A stretch of DNA of 64,000 nucleotides from Metallosphaera sedula DSM 5348 (GTDB lineage Archaea > Thermoproteota > Thermoprotei_A > Sulfolobales > Sulfolobaceae). This document shows positions 8,430-17,676 of this stretch, piece by piece (positions within the stretch are counted from its first letter, which is position 1; every line of letters begins with the position of its first letter). Below the pieces are notes generated by a model. It did no database searches, was not told the origin of the DNA, and saw only the letters and a program-made list of their open reading frames with translations. The stretch covers positions 868,001 to 932,000 of the forward strand of contig NC_009440.1 of assembly GCF_000016605.1 (NCBI RefSeq), in the 5' to 3' direction. Both the position numbers and the translations under genes were made by a program.

Positions 8430-8961
8430 AAGTGCAGTTGGCATAATTTTCGTAAGGCCTTATCCTGAAGAATTGCTTAACCCCATTATCGAGGAATCGA
8501 GAAGGTCAGGAGTGGAGATCTCGTTAGAGGAAGACGAGAGAGTACAAAAATATATTAAGTCGATTATTTTTTCTAGCGAGAAGGATAAATGTCAGGAATC
8601 CTTTGATTTTTTTATAAGAAGATTATCCTTAAAATCAGACCTTAAGGAAGTAGTCTGGGCCTACCAAGTGGAATGCGCGCTTAAATCTAAGGCCTTAAGA
8701 CTGGGTATTCCATCTTCACTTCCCTTAGTGGGAAACGTATTACTTTCAGGACTAATATTTTCTAACGTGAAAAACATGGATTTGAATCAGAGGAAGTTAT
8801 GCGTAGTTCAGTTTGATGATCAGATCCGCGTAATAAAGAGGGATGACAAATACTTCAGTGTCGTGGATGTGGTAAGGGAGGCGGAGAAATTAGAAAAAGT
8901 AATAGAAGAATTGGGAATGATTAGTATTAAGACAATAAATTTATCATCAATAAGACTTTAG
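8416..8961 (+). CDS. Uncharacterised hydrogenase-operon protein
   Basis: 181 residues from a GTG start that overlaps the previous gene. No signal peptide or membrane span is visible and I recognise no family. The N-terminus VGIIFVRPYPEELLNPII suggests an alpha/beta fold; the C-terminal third (KLCVVQFDDQIRVIKRDDK) looks like a small beta domain. It stands between the small 108-residue gene and the ParA-like ATPase, 18 nt from the latter, so all three are probably one functional unit with the hydrogenase. Confidence 0.6.
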   Translation: MEIIKSAVGIIFVRPYPEELLNPIIEESRRSGVEISLEEDERVQKYIKSIIFSSEKDKCQESFDFFIRRLSLKSDLKEVVWAYQVECALKSKALRLGIPSSLPLVGNVLLSGLIFSNVKNMDLNQRKLCVVQFDDQIRVIKRDDKYFSVVDVVREAEKLEKVIEELGMISIKTINLSSIRL

Positions 8962-8979
8962 GGTGAGAGTCTGATCGCG

Positions 8980-9741
8980 TTGTCTGTGCACAGTTTAAAG
9001 GGTGGAGTAGGTAAATCGGTAATAGCTATATCTCTGGCTAAGATCTTGGCCTCAAGGGGCCATCAAGTACTTTTCGTTGATAAAGATATTGCAGGATATG
9101 CATCCTACTTGGCGGGCATCGACGGTCCAGGTCTTATTGAAAGTTTGATAAGCCCAATGAGCATGGATGTGATGAGGGAAGTATACACAGAAAACGGAGG
9201 CATTGCAATATTAAAATACCCTGGAGACGGACCAAGGTACGGAGTTGATCTCGAGATAATCCATCGTGACAGTGAGTTAAAGGAAAGGTGGAGGAAATAT
9301 TGTAACATTTTCCTATCTGGAAAGAAATACTCTTTTTTTATACTGGATAATCCACCTGCGGTAATACCAGATGAGGAAATAAAATACATGACGAAACAGG
9401 TCAGAGTAGGGCTATCTCAAATTTCAATGAAATGTATAGTTGTCTCCGATAGTATAGCTGATACAATAAGTAACAGCGTAACTTATGCCAAGCTGTTGGC
9501 ATCTAAGGGTTATGAGATTTTAGCATTTGTAATAAACATGATTAAACCGTATGACATGCTTTCCTATCGGAGTAGGATAGAGGAAATTATGTTAGAACTA
9601 AACTGCAAACTTGGAGTGCTTATAGCCTTCCAGGAAGAACTATTCCAATTTAGCGGCGAAATTAAGGACTTTCCAGTACCTCAACAATTGGAGGAGTTTG
9701 TTTCCAAGATGGAAAGAGGAGAGTCGGGTATAATAACTTAG
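8980..9741 (+). CDS. ParA/MinD-like ATPase (paralog A), end of hydrogenase operon
   Basis: A SIMIBI-class P-loop ATPase with a deviant Walker A, KGGVGKS, near the N-terminus and a Walker B-like strand FFILDNPP. Family relatives place proteins or DNA (ParA, MinD), insert nickel (CooC) or carry iron-sulfur clusters (Mrp/Nbp35). No CxC metal motif is visible. It shares GYASYLAGI-GPGL and the C-terminal EELFQFSG-I-DFPVPQQ with paralog B (14521-15291), and more weakly with paralog C (41053-41844). The start is TTG at 8980; paralog alignment also allows CTG at 8971. The Thr after the P-loop Ser is Val here (GKSV). Confidence 0.8.
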   Translation: MSVHSLKGGVGKSVIAISLAKILASRGHQVLFVDKDIAGYASYLAGIDGPGLIESLISPMSMDVMREVYTENGGIAILKYPGDGPRYGVDLEIIHRDSELKERWRKYCNIFLSGKKYSFFILDNPPAVIPDEEIKYMTKQVRVGLSQISMKCIVVSDSIADTISNSVTYAKLLASKGYEILAFVINMIKPYDMLSYRSRIEEIMLELNCKLGVLIAFQEELFQFSGEIKDFPVPQQLEEFVSKMERGESGIIT

Positions 9742-10160
9742 TTTTGTCTATAGTAATTCAATAATTTGAGTTCTATTTTAGTGTGTGGAGTCGAAAATTA
9801 ACGTTCTCCTGGTCAGAACAATTAGTAGAACTGGCGTTAAGTAATCAAATACAACACGCTAGTTCTATTTCTGAAATATCTAGAGGGTCAACCTCAAGCT
9901 AGCGTAATATCCACGTGATTATGTCATCGGAGGAAAGGAGATACACAAGGATTGATCAAAGTACCACAAGAACCTTGTGACGAGGTACGAGATAATGTTT
10001 CCTTTCATAGTGCGCAAGTAACTGGTACTAGCTTATTTGAATGAGAGAAAATTCAAGCAAGTTCAATAATAGATCTTTATACATAGCAAACCATATCATC
10101 AGAGCTGACTCCGAACATGGTTCTCCACCAAGTAACGTAAATTCCAACTCCTGTTCACCT
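9742..10160. other. Gene-free stretch
   Basis: About 420 nt with stops in all frames and no recognisable protein. It contains TCCACGTGATT at 9910-9920, repeated exactly at 15383-15393 upstream of paralog B, and a spaced inverted repeat CGCTAG/CTAGCG (9857-9862, 9899-9904). Nothing else seen. Confidence 0.4.
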
Positions 10161-11310
10161 TTATTTCTTCTCCATTAAGCTCTGGGGAAAAGAAGCTCTT
10201 GTGGAAAAGGGAACAGTCGACAGAATTAACCTTCCATTCGTGTTTACCTTGGCGGTGCTTTGTTCGAATACACATACGATCATTATTTTGCTTTTTTGAA
10301 TTGCAACAGAGATAGTATAGTAGACAAAGGAGATAAAATGGCTCATTGTTAAGATACTCTTTCCTCACCTTAATCATTTTATTTATATAAAGCAAATATC
10401 TCACCTTGGACATTTCATGTTAACTTTGATGAAGCAAAAGTGGTCTCTGACTGAGGATTCGTATTCTGAACGTTGTCATCCTTCTTCCTTCCCTGATGCC
10501 TCTACTAACTCAGGTTGAGAGAAGTTCGAGTAACAGTTGAAGAAGGTTTCTACTCCGTACTTTTCCCACATAAATATCATGGGAATGTAAGGAGAAAGGA
10601 AATAGAGAGCTGACACTATATTCAACATCTCTACGTCAATCAGTCTAGATAGCCCTTCACCTCACCCCTGTAACATGCCTGGTCATGGTTCTGAATATAA
10701 ACTATAAAGCTACAACCTAGAAGTTCTGTAGATCTTCAGTCAAATTTTCCCGAACTTAGAGTACCTACCGTCATATACAAACACGTCCCTTAGGCTCTTC
10801 ATAATGTCCTCTAGGTCACCAAAGTCTGAGTAATAACCCCCGTCTCTCGACTGCCACCTATGCATGAACTGCGTGATGAAAATCATCCACTCACTGTGCA
10901 TCTATTCCATAGCCGCGCCACTCCTTCGGATTAACTATCCTTGGATCATTAAGGTCGCTCTCCACTATTACTATCTTTCTGCGGCTGTGAACCAGCTCAG
11001 CTATCTTCTCCCAAAATGTGTTTTGGGATTGTATCCACAATAGCGTGTACTGCGTCCAGTCTAAATCCGTCAATGTGGAACTCTCTAATCCGGTATTCCA
11101 CGTTGTCTAATATGGACTTCCTTACCTCAACACTTCCATAGTCGTCATAATTGAAGGTCAAAACTCCAGGAAGTCCTGTACTTAGAGGAAAAATAGGGCC
11201 TAATGAGCCCCATTATTTCCTGTCCCAGTTTGAGCGAAACTCTAGAGCAGTGGGGTCCAAAGCATGAACTTGATTCCTTCCTCTGTGATTGTTGGGCCCA
11301 GACATAAAGA
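10160..11310 (-). pseudogene. treZ: Decayed treZ, maltooligosyltrehalose trehalohydrolase
   Basis: Reading the minus strand in shifting frames recovers TreZ in order. Near 11300 is an N-terminal GPTITEEGIKFMLW-like piece; then [11 protein letters not shown]; then [20 protein letters not shown]; the catalytic core [13 protein letters not shown] near 11050; [19 protein letters not shown] (about 10910-10970); [12 protein letters not shown] near 10760; IQNHDQ; SALYFLSPYIPMIFM near 10570-10610; and a C-terminal GRLILSTVPFST near 10215. Frameshifts and stops occur throughout, and the total span (about 1.15 kb) is shorter than an intact gene (about 1.7 kb), so internal deletions have occurred. The intact enzyme releases trehalose from maltooligosyltrehalose. 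No treX or treY is seen nearby. Confidence 0.85.
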
Positions 11311-11435
11311 AAAATGACAGAAAAGGGTAAAAAGCGGACTAACATAAAGTTTGTCTTAATTACCTCTCGTTCAGTCAAGCCATGAAAACCGCAACGGAAG
11401 TGAGCTCATATTAGGCTCAAGGCTTCGTTTCTCCA

Positions 11436-12182
11436 TCACTTCATCATAATCTTCTTGAGATCTGTGTAGTCGTTATATCCGTCAGTTAGAAATATTCCCT
11501 TCTCTTCACATTCCCTCTGAATGTACTTAGGTCTCATGGAGAATATCACTGGGATTATCTTTTTGCCCTCAAGTAGCTCTGGCCTATTTCTCCTGATTGA
11601 CTCTATCGTACTCTCCAACTGCCGTATAGCGCTAGGTTCTGCCTTAATCTTTACCTCCCCTATGAGAACGTAATTGTCGAATACGGCAAATAGATCAGCC
11701 TTAGCCAGGGAGGGAATCTCGAGTTCCTCAACCTTTACCGTGTAACCAAGGTTCTTGAGCTTCCACTCCAGTGCTGTTTTAGCCTCCTCTTCTAGGCTCA
11801 TGGAATATTTCATGATTACGCTCCTAATCTCAGCCTGCACAGCCTCAAATCTCCTCTTGAACTCCTCATTCCTCTTCTCGCTCTCTTCCCTCATCTTCCG
11901 GATCTCCTCCCAAAATTTCTTGCTCTTCTCCCTGAACTCCTCCTCCCTCTCCTCCCTCATCCCGTTCATCTCCTCCGTGATCGTCACTATCTACCTGGCT
12001 AACTGCTCTATCTTATTATCCCTCTCCTCCCCCTTCCTGATCTCTTCAACATCTCTAATAACTGTATTCATTTTTTCATTAAGTTGATTAATGTAGGAGA
12101 TCACTATGTTTTGGCTCACTGACTCCGCAACTCTCTTTATGAACTCAGGGTCATTCTTCAGCTTATCGACGATGTCACTCAT
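11436..12182 (-). pseudogene. DUF3782-like PD-(D/E)XK nuclease-fold protein, amber-interrupted
   Basis: One reading frame of about 248 codons is split by a single in-frame TAG at 11991-11993. The upstream 63 codons (MSDIVDKLKNDPEF...) and downstream 183+ codons form one continuous protein: an N-terminal helix, a long Glu/Arg/Lys-rich coiled coil, and a C-terminal nuclease-like fold with ADLFAVFDNYVLIGEVK (D...E-x-K) and YNDYTDL near the end. This arrangement is common in Sulfolobales. A GTG at 11987, right after the stop, could restart translation of the coiled coil and nuclease domain. No frameshift is visible, so the nonsense change looks recent. Function of the family is unknown. Confidence 0.7.
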
Positions 12183-12593
12183 ATGAGTAAATATGATCTT
12201 TCTAATAATAAATTTTTAATCATGTAGCAATAATCTTCTGTCATGAAGATCCACTGGATTTCACCGCTTGTTCCACATCCTTTTGTACCCAGATTTCAAG
12301 ATGCACGCGTGCAGTTAACCCTCAGACTAGTTGAGGTACTCTCGTACCTTGAAGGACTCCTTTCATCCCCGGGGAGGACCCTCTTTATCCCAGGGATGTT
12401 GAAGCCGATCAAGGACATATGTCCTACCCTTTCCCGAGCACTTTCTTAGAACCCCCACCCACACCTCCTGATAAGCAACACGACAAATGTTTTCTTAATA
12501 AAACAACTTTAGAATAATTATAAAAATTTTCTAGTTTAAAACAAAGCTTAAATTTTACCGAAATTAGCTTTTCCAGGCCTGAGGATGAAGTGA
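12183..12593. other. Gene-poor stretch with short open frame
   Basis: A 68-codon plus-strand frame (12243-12449) starting MKIHWISPLV has no recognisable family and no clear promoter; it may be a relic. The remainder is AT-rich just before the membrane-protein gene at 12594. Nothing else seen. Confidence 0.3.
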
Positions 12594-13124
12594 ATGGTGC
12601 CGATCTCAATCCTGCTTAACGTGGTTCACGGCTTCTCCTCACTCGTGTATTTCGGTGGAGTCATGTTGTTTGGAGCCGTCTTTGCACCCAAACTGGCGAA
12701 ACTGTCAAACTCCACGGTATTTGAGTTGATGAGGGATGTGTTCCCCTCAGTTCTGAGTTTCGCTGAGGCTGTAGGCTTGCTAACCATGGTCTTTGGTGCG
12801 GGAGAGTTCCTCTATTACATGCTGGAGTTCTACAGGTCAGGGGGACTCTCTGAGGTTTATCGTGTGCTGTTTTCCACACCGTGGGGGGCCAGCGTGTTCT
12901 CAGGAGCGTTGATTGGGCTGGTCGGGTTCCTCGTCGGAGTGAAGATTGCCTCAATCTTTGAGAGACTTTTCAGGTTGTATAGATCCGTGGATCCGTCTAA
13001 GATTGACGAGATCAGGGTCCTGGAGATGAAGCTCAGGCTTTACTCGCTGGTGGGGATGGTTTTACTCACCACAACGGTCCTCCTCATGGTGTTGGCGGTC
13101 TCCTTTTTACCCCTACCGAGGTAG
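12594..13124 (+). CDS. Four-helix membrane protein, DUF4149/CopD-like
   Basis: 176 residues with four clear membrane spans (about 5-25, 52-75, 98-122, 148-172) separated by an amphipathic, charged loop (SVDPSKIDEIRVLEMKLR). The general pattern fits the DUF4149/CopD group of small integral membrane proteins of unknown role. An early His (VVHGF) in the first span is typical of that group, where it may bind metal or haem. Start ATG 12594. It stands alone on the strand, with degraded sequence on both sides. Confidence 0.55.
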   Translation: MVPISILLNVVHGFSSLVYFGGVMLFGAVFAPKLAKLSNSTVFELMRDVFPSVLSFAEAVGLLTMVFGAGEFLYYMLEFYRSGGLSEVYRVLFSTPWGASVFSGALIGLVGFLVGVKIASIFERLFRLYRSVDPSKIDEIRVLEMKLRLYSLVGMVLLTTTVLLMVLAVSFLPLPR

Positions 13125-13442
13125 CTTCACGGCTCATGAAACAATTCATTTGGGATGTCTTGAGTTAGCGATGGATGAGCAGGGTAATATGTTCACGTTG
13201 AGGAGTTGGGGAGACCAACCGGAATTAGTGTGAGCACCTAACTCGGGCCAGGTCTGAGCTCGGTCTAGCTCCGCCACACCTCAGGGGAAGGGCGTGGAAC
13301 CGGTTCCTACACATTCAGGATTAAGATCAGCTCAAAGCAACTGAATAATCACATGATGGGACTGTCCACATCCCGGTCACGCTCACGGCCGTTTGAACCG
13401 CAGGGTGAAAGAAATATTTAACGCGACCCAACATTTCCTCTC
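13125..13442. other. Spacer with leaderless promoter at its end
   Basis: About 320 nt with no sound open frame. A TATA-like GAAATATTTA at 13411-13420 lies about 27 nt before the ATG at 13443, predicting a leaderless transcript for the HypE-like gene. Confidence 0.45.
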
Positions 13443-14441
13443 ATGCTAGGCAAAATAGATAGGAAGGTATTCGACGAGGTAATCTATCCCCATCTTGGGA
13501 AGAGATTGGACGAGGTTATAGTTCCCCCTCTGACAGGGGTCGACACGGGAGCGATAGACCTGGGGGACAGGGTGCTCGTTGTGAAGACCGACCCCGTGTT
13601 CATTGTCCCCCAATTTGGAATGAAAAAGGCCTCCTGGTTCGCTGTTCACATCCTTGCGAGTGACGTTATGACCTCAGGGATCCCTCCCAGGTACGCCTTG
13701 CTTGACCTTAACCTGCCACCCTCCATGACAGATGAGGAATTTAGGGAGATGTGGGTGGGGATACACGAGGCCCTCCTTGAGATTGGGGTAATGGTGGTGG
13801 GAGGTCACACCGGTAGATATGAGGGCGTTAACTACCCCATGGTTGGTGGGTTTACCATGATAGGTATAGGGGAGAAGGAGAAACTTGGTCATCCCTCCAA
13901 GGTAAAACCTGGAGATTACGTTATAGTCACTAAGGGACCTGCAATAGAGGCCACTGGCCTACTTACGAATCTCTACCCCGAGTTTTTCAGGGAGAGGATG
14001 AGGTCTGACCTCTTCAAGGAAGCCCTGGACATGTATTGGAAGATGTCATGCTGGAAGGATGGGTTGATAGCGAGCCAGGTGGGGATTCACATGATGCATG
14101 ATGCCACTGAAGGAGGCCTGTGGAACGCCCTCGTGGAGATCTCGGAGGTGACGGGTAAGAGGATAAACCTCGTCGGCGAGAGGCTCTTCATCAATCCAGC
14201 GGTGAGGGAGGTTACGAGGATTGTGGGGATCGACCCCTTCTCGTCAATAAGCGAGGGAACCATGGTCATTGTGACAGATAAGGAAAAGGTGAAGGAGGAG
14301 CTACTCAGAAACGGAATAGAGGCCGAGATAGTTGGAAGAGTGGAGAGCGGGGAAGGAGTGTATGTTGACGGAAAGAGGATCGAGAAGCCCAGCGAGGATC
14401 CCTTCTGGAGGGCATTCTTCGAGCTTGCCAACAGGAAATGA
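13443..14441 (+). CDS. AIR-synthase-related, HypE-like protein
   Basis: A 332-residue member of the PurM/HypE/SelD/ThiL ATP-binding superfamily. Visible motifs are the N-terminal [19 protein letters not shown] strand with a Gly/Asp phosphate-binding region, a [10 protein letters not shown] loop near 118, and [15 protein letters not shown] near 217, the superfamily signature. True HypE ends in a PRIC-type cysteine tail that carries the cyanide precursor; this protein ends FFELANRK with no Cys. It fits the archaeal HypE-like group of unknown substrate. A role in hydrogenase maturation is possible given hynSL 5 kb away, but the missing tail argues against classical HypE function. Confidence 0.75.
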   Translation: MLGKIDRKVFDEVIYPHLGKRLDEVIVPPLTGVDTGAIDLGDRVLVVKTDPVFIVPQFGMKKASWFAVHILASDVMTSGIPPRYALLDLNLPPSMTDEEFREMWVGIHEALLEIGVMVVGGHTGRYEGVNYPMVGGFTMIGIGEKEKLGHPSKVKPGDYVIVTKGPAIEATGLLTNLYPEFFRERMRSDLFKEALDMYWKMSCWKDGLIASQVGIHMMHDATEGGLWNALVEISEVTGKRINLVGERLFINPAVREVTRIVGIDPFSSISEGTMVIVTDKEKVKEELLRNGIEAEIVGRVESGEGVYVDGKRIEKPSEDPFWRAFFELANRK

Positions 14442-14520
14442 TACGCTTGGAGGGGATTTGTGAGATATCTGTGACGCAGTGTCTATTTTGTATCCCTTCG
14501 CTCACATATCACGATTAAAA

Positions 14521-15291
14521 TTACGCTATAATGCCGTGCTCTTCGGTCTTTATACGCTTTGCCAGTTCCTTCATCTGCTGTGGAACTGGGAAATCTTCTA
14601 TACTACCGCTAAACTGAAAGAGCTCCTCGTTAAAGGGCATCAAGACTCCAATTCTACATTCTAGCTCATTTATTACTTTTCTTATAACGTCTTCATACTT
14701 TTTTAGATCCTGCGGTTTAATCATGTTTATGATGAAACCCAGGATCTGCTGTTCTGGAGACTCTATGGCCTTAGAGTATCTCACGTTATCCTCAATGGTC
14801 TGAGTTAAACTATCTGATACAATTAGATATCTCAGTGGAACGTTTGGAAACAAAGATCTAAACTGCCTATGTTCGTAGACATTAATCTCGTCATTGGGCA
14901 TGACCATGGGAGCATTATCAACTATAAAGCAGGAGTATTTCCTCCTAGTCAAAAATTCGTTGTAGTACTTCCATCCAAGATTCATCAAGTCCTTATCCTT
15001 ATGTATTTTCTCCAGATCTGGTCTAAACCTAGGCCCGTCCCCAAAGTACTTTAGAATTGTGATGCTCCCTCTCCCTATTGGGAATTCTCTGATGACGTCA
15101 ACGTCTTTACCATCCGCAAGGCTGGCTACTAACCCCGGCCCGTTTATCCCAGCAAGGTAGGACGCATAACCTACGATGTCCCTATCCATGAGAAGTACGT
15201 GATGTCCTTCAGACGCGAAGACCTTAGCAAGCGATATCGCAACAGTGGACTTACCAACTCCACCCTTTGAGCTACGTATTGAAAGCCTCAC
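14521..15291 (-). CDS. ParA/MinD-like ATPase (paralog B)
   Basis: 256 residues starting at GTG (MRLSIRSSKGGVGKST). Walker A is KGGVGKST; the Walker B-like strand is CFIVDNAP; a switch-like strand reads LIVSDS. It is the close sister of paralog A, sharing GYASYLAGI-GPGL, LKY-GDGPR and the C-terminal DFPVPQQ block. It is divergent from the 151-residue gene at 15519 and has no DNA-binding partner of the ParB type. The function is not known; MinD-like positioning or cofactor-delivery roles are options. Confidence 0.8.
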   Translation of the reverse strand: MRLSIRSSKGGVGKSTVAISLAKVFASEGHHVLLMDRDIVGYASYLAGINGPGLVASLADGKDVDVIREFPIGRGSITILKYFGDGPRFRPDLEKIHKDKDLMNLGWKYYNEFLTRRKYSCFIVDNAPMVMPNDEINVYEHRQFRSLFPNVPLRYLIVSDSLTQTIEDNVRYSKAIESPEQQILGFIINMIKPQDLKKYEDVIRKVINELECRIGVLMPFNEELFQFSGSIEDFPVPQQMKELAKRIKTEEHGIIA

Positions 15292-15518
15292 GAGTTACCT
15301 TTCTGATGTAAGTACTTAAATATTCTTTTTAAATTGGAAAGTAATGTAAGGGTTTACTTTCAAATTAGCGTTAAACTCGAAGTCCACGTGATTTTAGTAA
15401 TGTCTACTCCAGAGATCCTGTGATTTACGTTGTCTTACAAATATGTCTTTACTAATACCCTTATAGATAAGGGTACTTCCTTTTTTATGATGAAAGAGAG
15501 AGTTATTTGTGAACATAC

Positions 15519-15974
15519 ATGTCCGTTCAGATAATTGAAAAGAAATGGTTGCCCTTAGAGGAATTGAAGAGGGAAAAGGTGATAGGTAAATCCCTAGAAG
15601 TTCCAATAGGTGGTGTTACGTTCACTTTTGAGGTACCAGAAAATCCCATGGTTTACGTAAGTGAGACAGAAGGGGTTCTATACGTTAATGGTTCGGCCTA
15701 TTGGGAATCTGAACTATATATCCTGGAAGATCTAAAGACGGAGTTCTTAGAACAGGTAGAGGAATTGGCACATGTGTTAGGTGATAGCATAAGTAAGGTT
15801 AGTGATGAGCTTGTGAGTTTAGATAGAGACAAGGAAGTGGAAAGGAGAAACTTCCACATAAGAGTCAACAATATGGATGTTGGGTTCTATTACGACCTTT
15901 TCAGGCCCAATGGACTAAGGAACGGGCTAATTAGAATAATTCCCTATCTGAAGAACAAGGGTTTGGAACATTAA
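15519..15974 (+). CDS. Hypothetical soluble protein beside paralog B
   Basis: 151 residues, acidic, no membrane span and no cysteine. The N-terminal half (IGKSLEVPIGGVTFTFEVPEN) looks beta-rich and the middle (LEDLKTEFLEQVEELAHVL) helical. I do not recognise a family. It is transcribed divergently from the ParA-like gene across a 227-nt AT-rich spacer, so the two may share regulation. Start ATG 15519. Confidence 0.55.
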   Translation: MSVQIIEKKWLPLEELKREKVIGKSLEVPIGGVTFTFEVPENPMVYVSETEGVLYVNGSAYWESELYILEDLKTEFLEQVEELAHVLGDSISKVSDELVSLDRDKEVERRNFHIRVNNMDVGFYYDLFRPNGLRNGLIRIIPYLKNKGLEH

Positions 15975-16476
15975 TACCTTGTAAAGGTCTAGCTGTTAGG
16001 TTAACATGATGGCGTCAGATATAAAGGTGGTCTAACTTCGTGAGACGAGTAGCTGATCTGTTTGAAGTCTAGAGCTATCCTGATGTAAATGACCGTCCTA
16101 AGATCTCACTTGTCAGTATTAGGATAAAATATCCTCATGATACCAGCTTTCCCCTAACAAAATCCATGCCTATCTTAACTGGAATCTCTAATGGCATGGG
16201 TTTAACCTTATCATCTCTTGCATTTTCATCGCATAGCTTTCTAGCAGGAAGATACCGAGTCCCGTTACTTAGGGAGTAGCTGATCTTCTGCATAAGTGAG
16301 AGAGGTTGTCAGTCTTATTGCTTTAATTTGCCTTGTTTAGGTCGTTAAACTCCCTTCTATCCTCTTTAAGTCTTCTCAACAAGTAATTATTGGCGTTAGA
16401 GACATCACCTAGCCCAGGTTGAAAATACCAAGTTCATGGTCTCATAGTTAATAATCTTCTATTCCAACTGGTACTT
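15975..16476. other. 500-nt gene-poor spacer
   Basis: No long open frame. The only candidate is a 52-codon minus-strand frame at 16135-16293, listed separately. A short AT-rich stretch before 16477 may hold the nreA promoter. Confidence 0.35.
16135..16293 (-). CDS. Possible 52-residue protein
   Basis: ATG at 16293 opens 52 codons beginning MQKISYSLSNGTRYLPARKL and ending VRGKLVS. It is polar, has one Cys and resembles no family I know. No strong ribosome-binding site or TATA box is visible. It could be chance or a fragment of a decayed gene. Confidence 0.2.
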   Translation of the reverse strand: MQKISYSLSNGTRYLPARKLCDENARDDKVKPMPLEIPVKIGMDFVRGKLVS

Positions 16477-17676
16477 ATGTATGTGGATCCCCACCTATGT
16501 ATTGCCTGTAGGGGAGCCAAGTACCTTTGCGGTCTCAGTTATTGTCCTGTCCTAGTTAAGAACCTCTCCATGAAGGTAAAGGTGGGGAAGTTTGTCGAGG
16601 GAGATTCTCCTCCCTCCGTCTTCGTGGGAAGGTTTGGTTATCCCAAGATTACCGTATATCCTTCGACTCCCCCAGAGTTTGGAGACACTTCCATGTACGA
16701 GGATCCTAGAGCCTGGTTAGCCATGGACATCAACAGGTTCTTGGCCATGAGGATGTCCGTGGTACGAGGTGGAATTCAGTTCAAGGTCAGTGAGGCTAGA
16801 GCTCCTGGAAGGGAGTTGTACGACGTTCAGGTGGCCTCCCTCTCTCCTAGGCCTGTGGAAATGGAGCTTGACCTGGAGTCCGTTCCAAGGGGGAGAGTTC
16901 TAAGCGAGACGGTTCCCCCTCTAGGTCCCTCAGCTCCCCTGAAGAGGCTTAGGCTAGGCGCTCTACCCCCTCCTGAGAGGGTAGTGGAGAAAGTCTTCCA
17001 GGAGAGGGACATGAAGGCAGGAAAGGCAATAGAGAGGTTATACAGTGACGGTATTCCCGTGGAGAGGATAGCCCGCCTTCTCAGCGTGGGTAACCTAGGT
17101 GTGGAGAGGAAGCTTGTCCCCACCAGGTGGAGTATTACGGCAGTGGACAAGACTCTGTCGGACCTCCTCGTGAGGAAGATCAAGGAGTACCCCTCAATTG
17201 ACCAGATAGAGGTATACGTGAGGAAGTTCAGGCTTAACACCTTCGTGGCAATCCTGGTTCCTGGTGAGTGGGCATTTGAGTGGGGAGAGGCGTGGTTCCC
17301 ATCAACGACGTGGAACATGTGGGGGAGCTCGCCTCAGGTAGAGGTTGACTACGAGGGATATTTTGGGAGGAGAACATATCCTGATATAGGTGGATGTTAT
17401 TACTCCTCTAGGCTGGCCGTAGCTGAACACCTGGAAAGGAGGAGGAGACAGGCAATTCCGATCCTGTGGAGGGAGATCTATCCAGGTTTCTACTTCCCTG
17501 TTGGAGTGTGGTTCGTCAGAGAAAACGTCAGGGAATTGCTGAGGGGTGAGAGCGTGAAGTTCGACACACTGAGCGAAGCGTTGAAGTTCCTTGAGGGAGT
17601 ACTCAAGGTCAGTCCTCACGAGTGGGCTAAACATTCTGGATTGATTCCCATGATAAGGTCGAGGTTATTCCCATGA
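16477..17676 (+). CDS. nreA: DNA repair protein NreA
   Basis: 399 residues of the archaeal Nre family, which binds PCNA and protects against DNA-damaging agents. The N-terminal metal motif CIACRGAKYLCGLSYCP (Cys8, 11, 18, 23) and the following P-rich strand region (VFVGRFGYPKITVYP) are diagnostic. The central TRWSITAVDKTLSDLL block is also typical. The extreme C-terminus (IPMIRSRLFP) is where Nre proteins carry the PCNA-interacting peptide; a canonical Gln is not evident. The stop overlaps the radical-SAM gene start as ATGA, so the two are translationally coupled. Confidence 0.88.
   Translation: MYVDPHLCIACRGAKYLCGLSYCPVLVKNLSMKVKVGKFVEGDSPPSVFVGRFGYPKITVYPSTPPEFGDTSMYEDPRAWLAMDINRFLAMRMSVVRGGIQFKVSEARAPGRELYDVQVASLSPRPVEMELDLESVPRGRVLSETVPPLGPSAPLKRLRLGALPPPERVVEKVFQERDMKAGKAIERLYSDGIPVERIARLLSVGNLGVERKLVPTRWSITAVDKTLSDLLVRKIKEYPSIDQIEVYVRKFRLNTFVAILVPGEWAFEWGEAWFPSTTWNMWGSSPQVEVDYEGYFGRRTYPDIGGCYYSSRLAVAEHLERRRRQAIPILWREIYPGFYFPVGVWFVRENVRELLRGESVKFDTLSEALKFLEGVLKVSPHEWAKHSGLIPMIRSRLFP

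Noticed and set aside
10891-11073. 60-codon open frame as a separate gene
   Set aside because: It is part of the treZ remnant ([19 protein letters not shown]).
13443-14441. Calling this true HypE
   Set aside because: It lacks the C-terminal cysteine tail needed to carry the cyanide group, so only HypE-like is justified.
9910-15393. TCCACGTGATT occurs at 9910-9920 and 15383-15393, both near ParA-like genes
   Set aside because: Only 11 nt, one copy downstream of paralog A and the other upstream of paralog B. The flanks differ, so chance is likely; noted only in the spacer entry.
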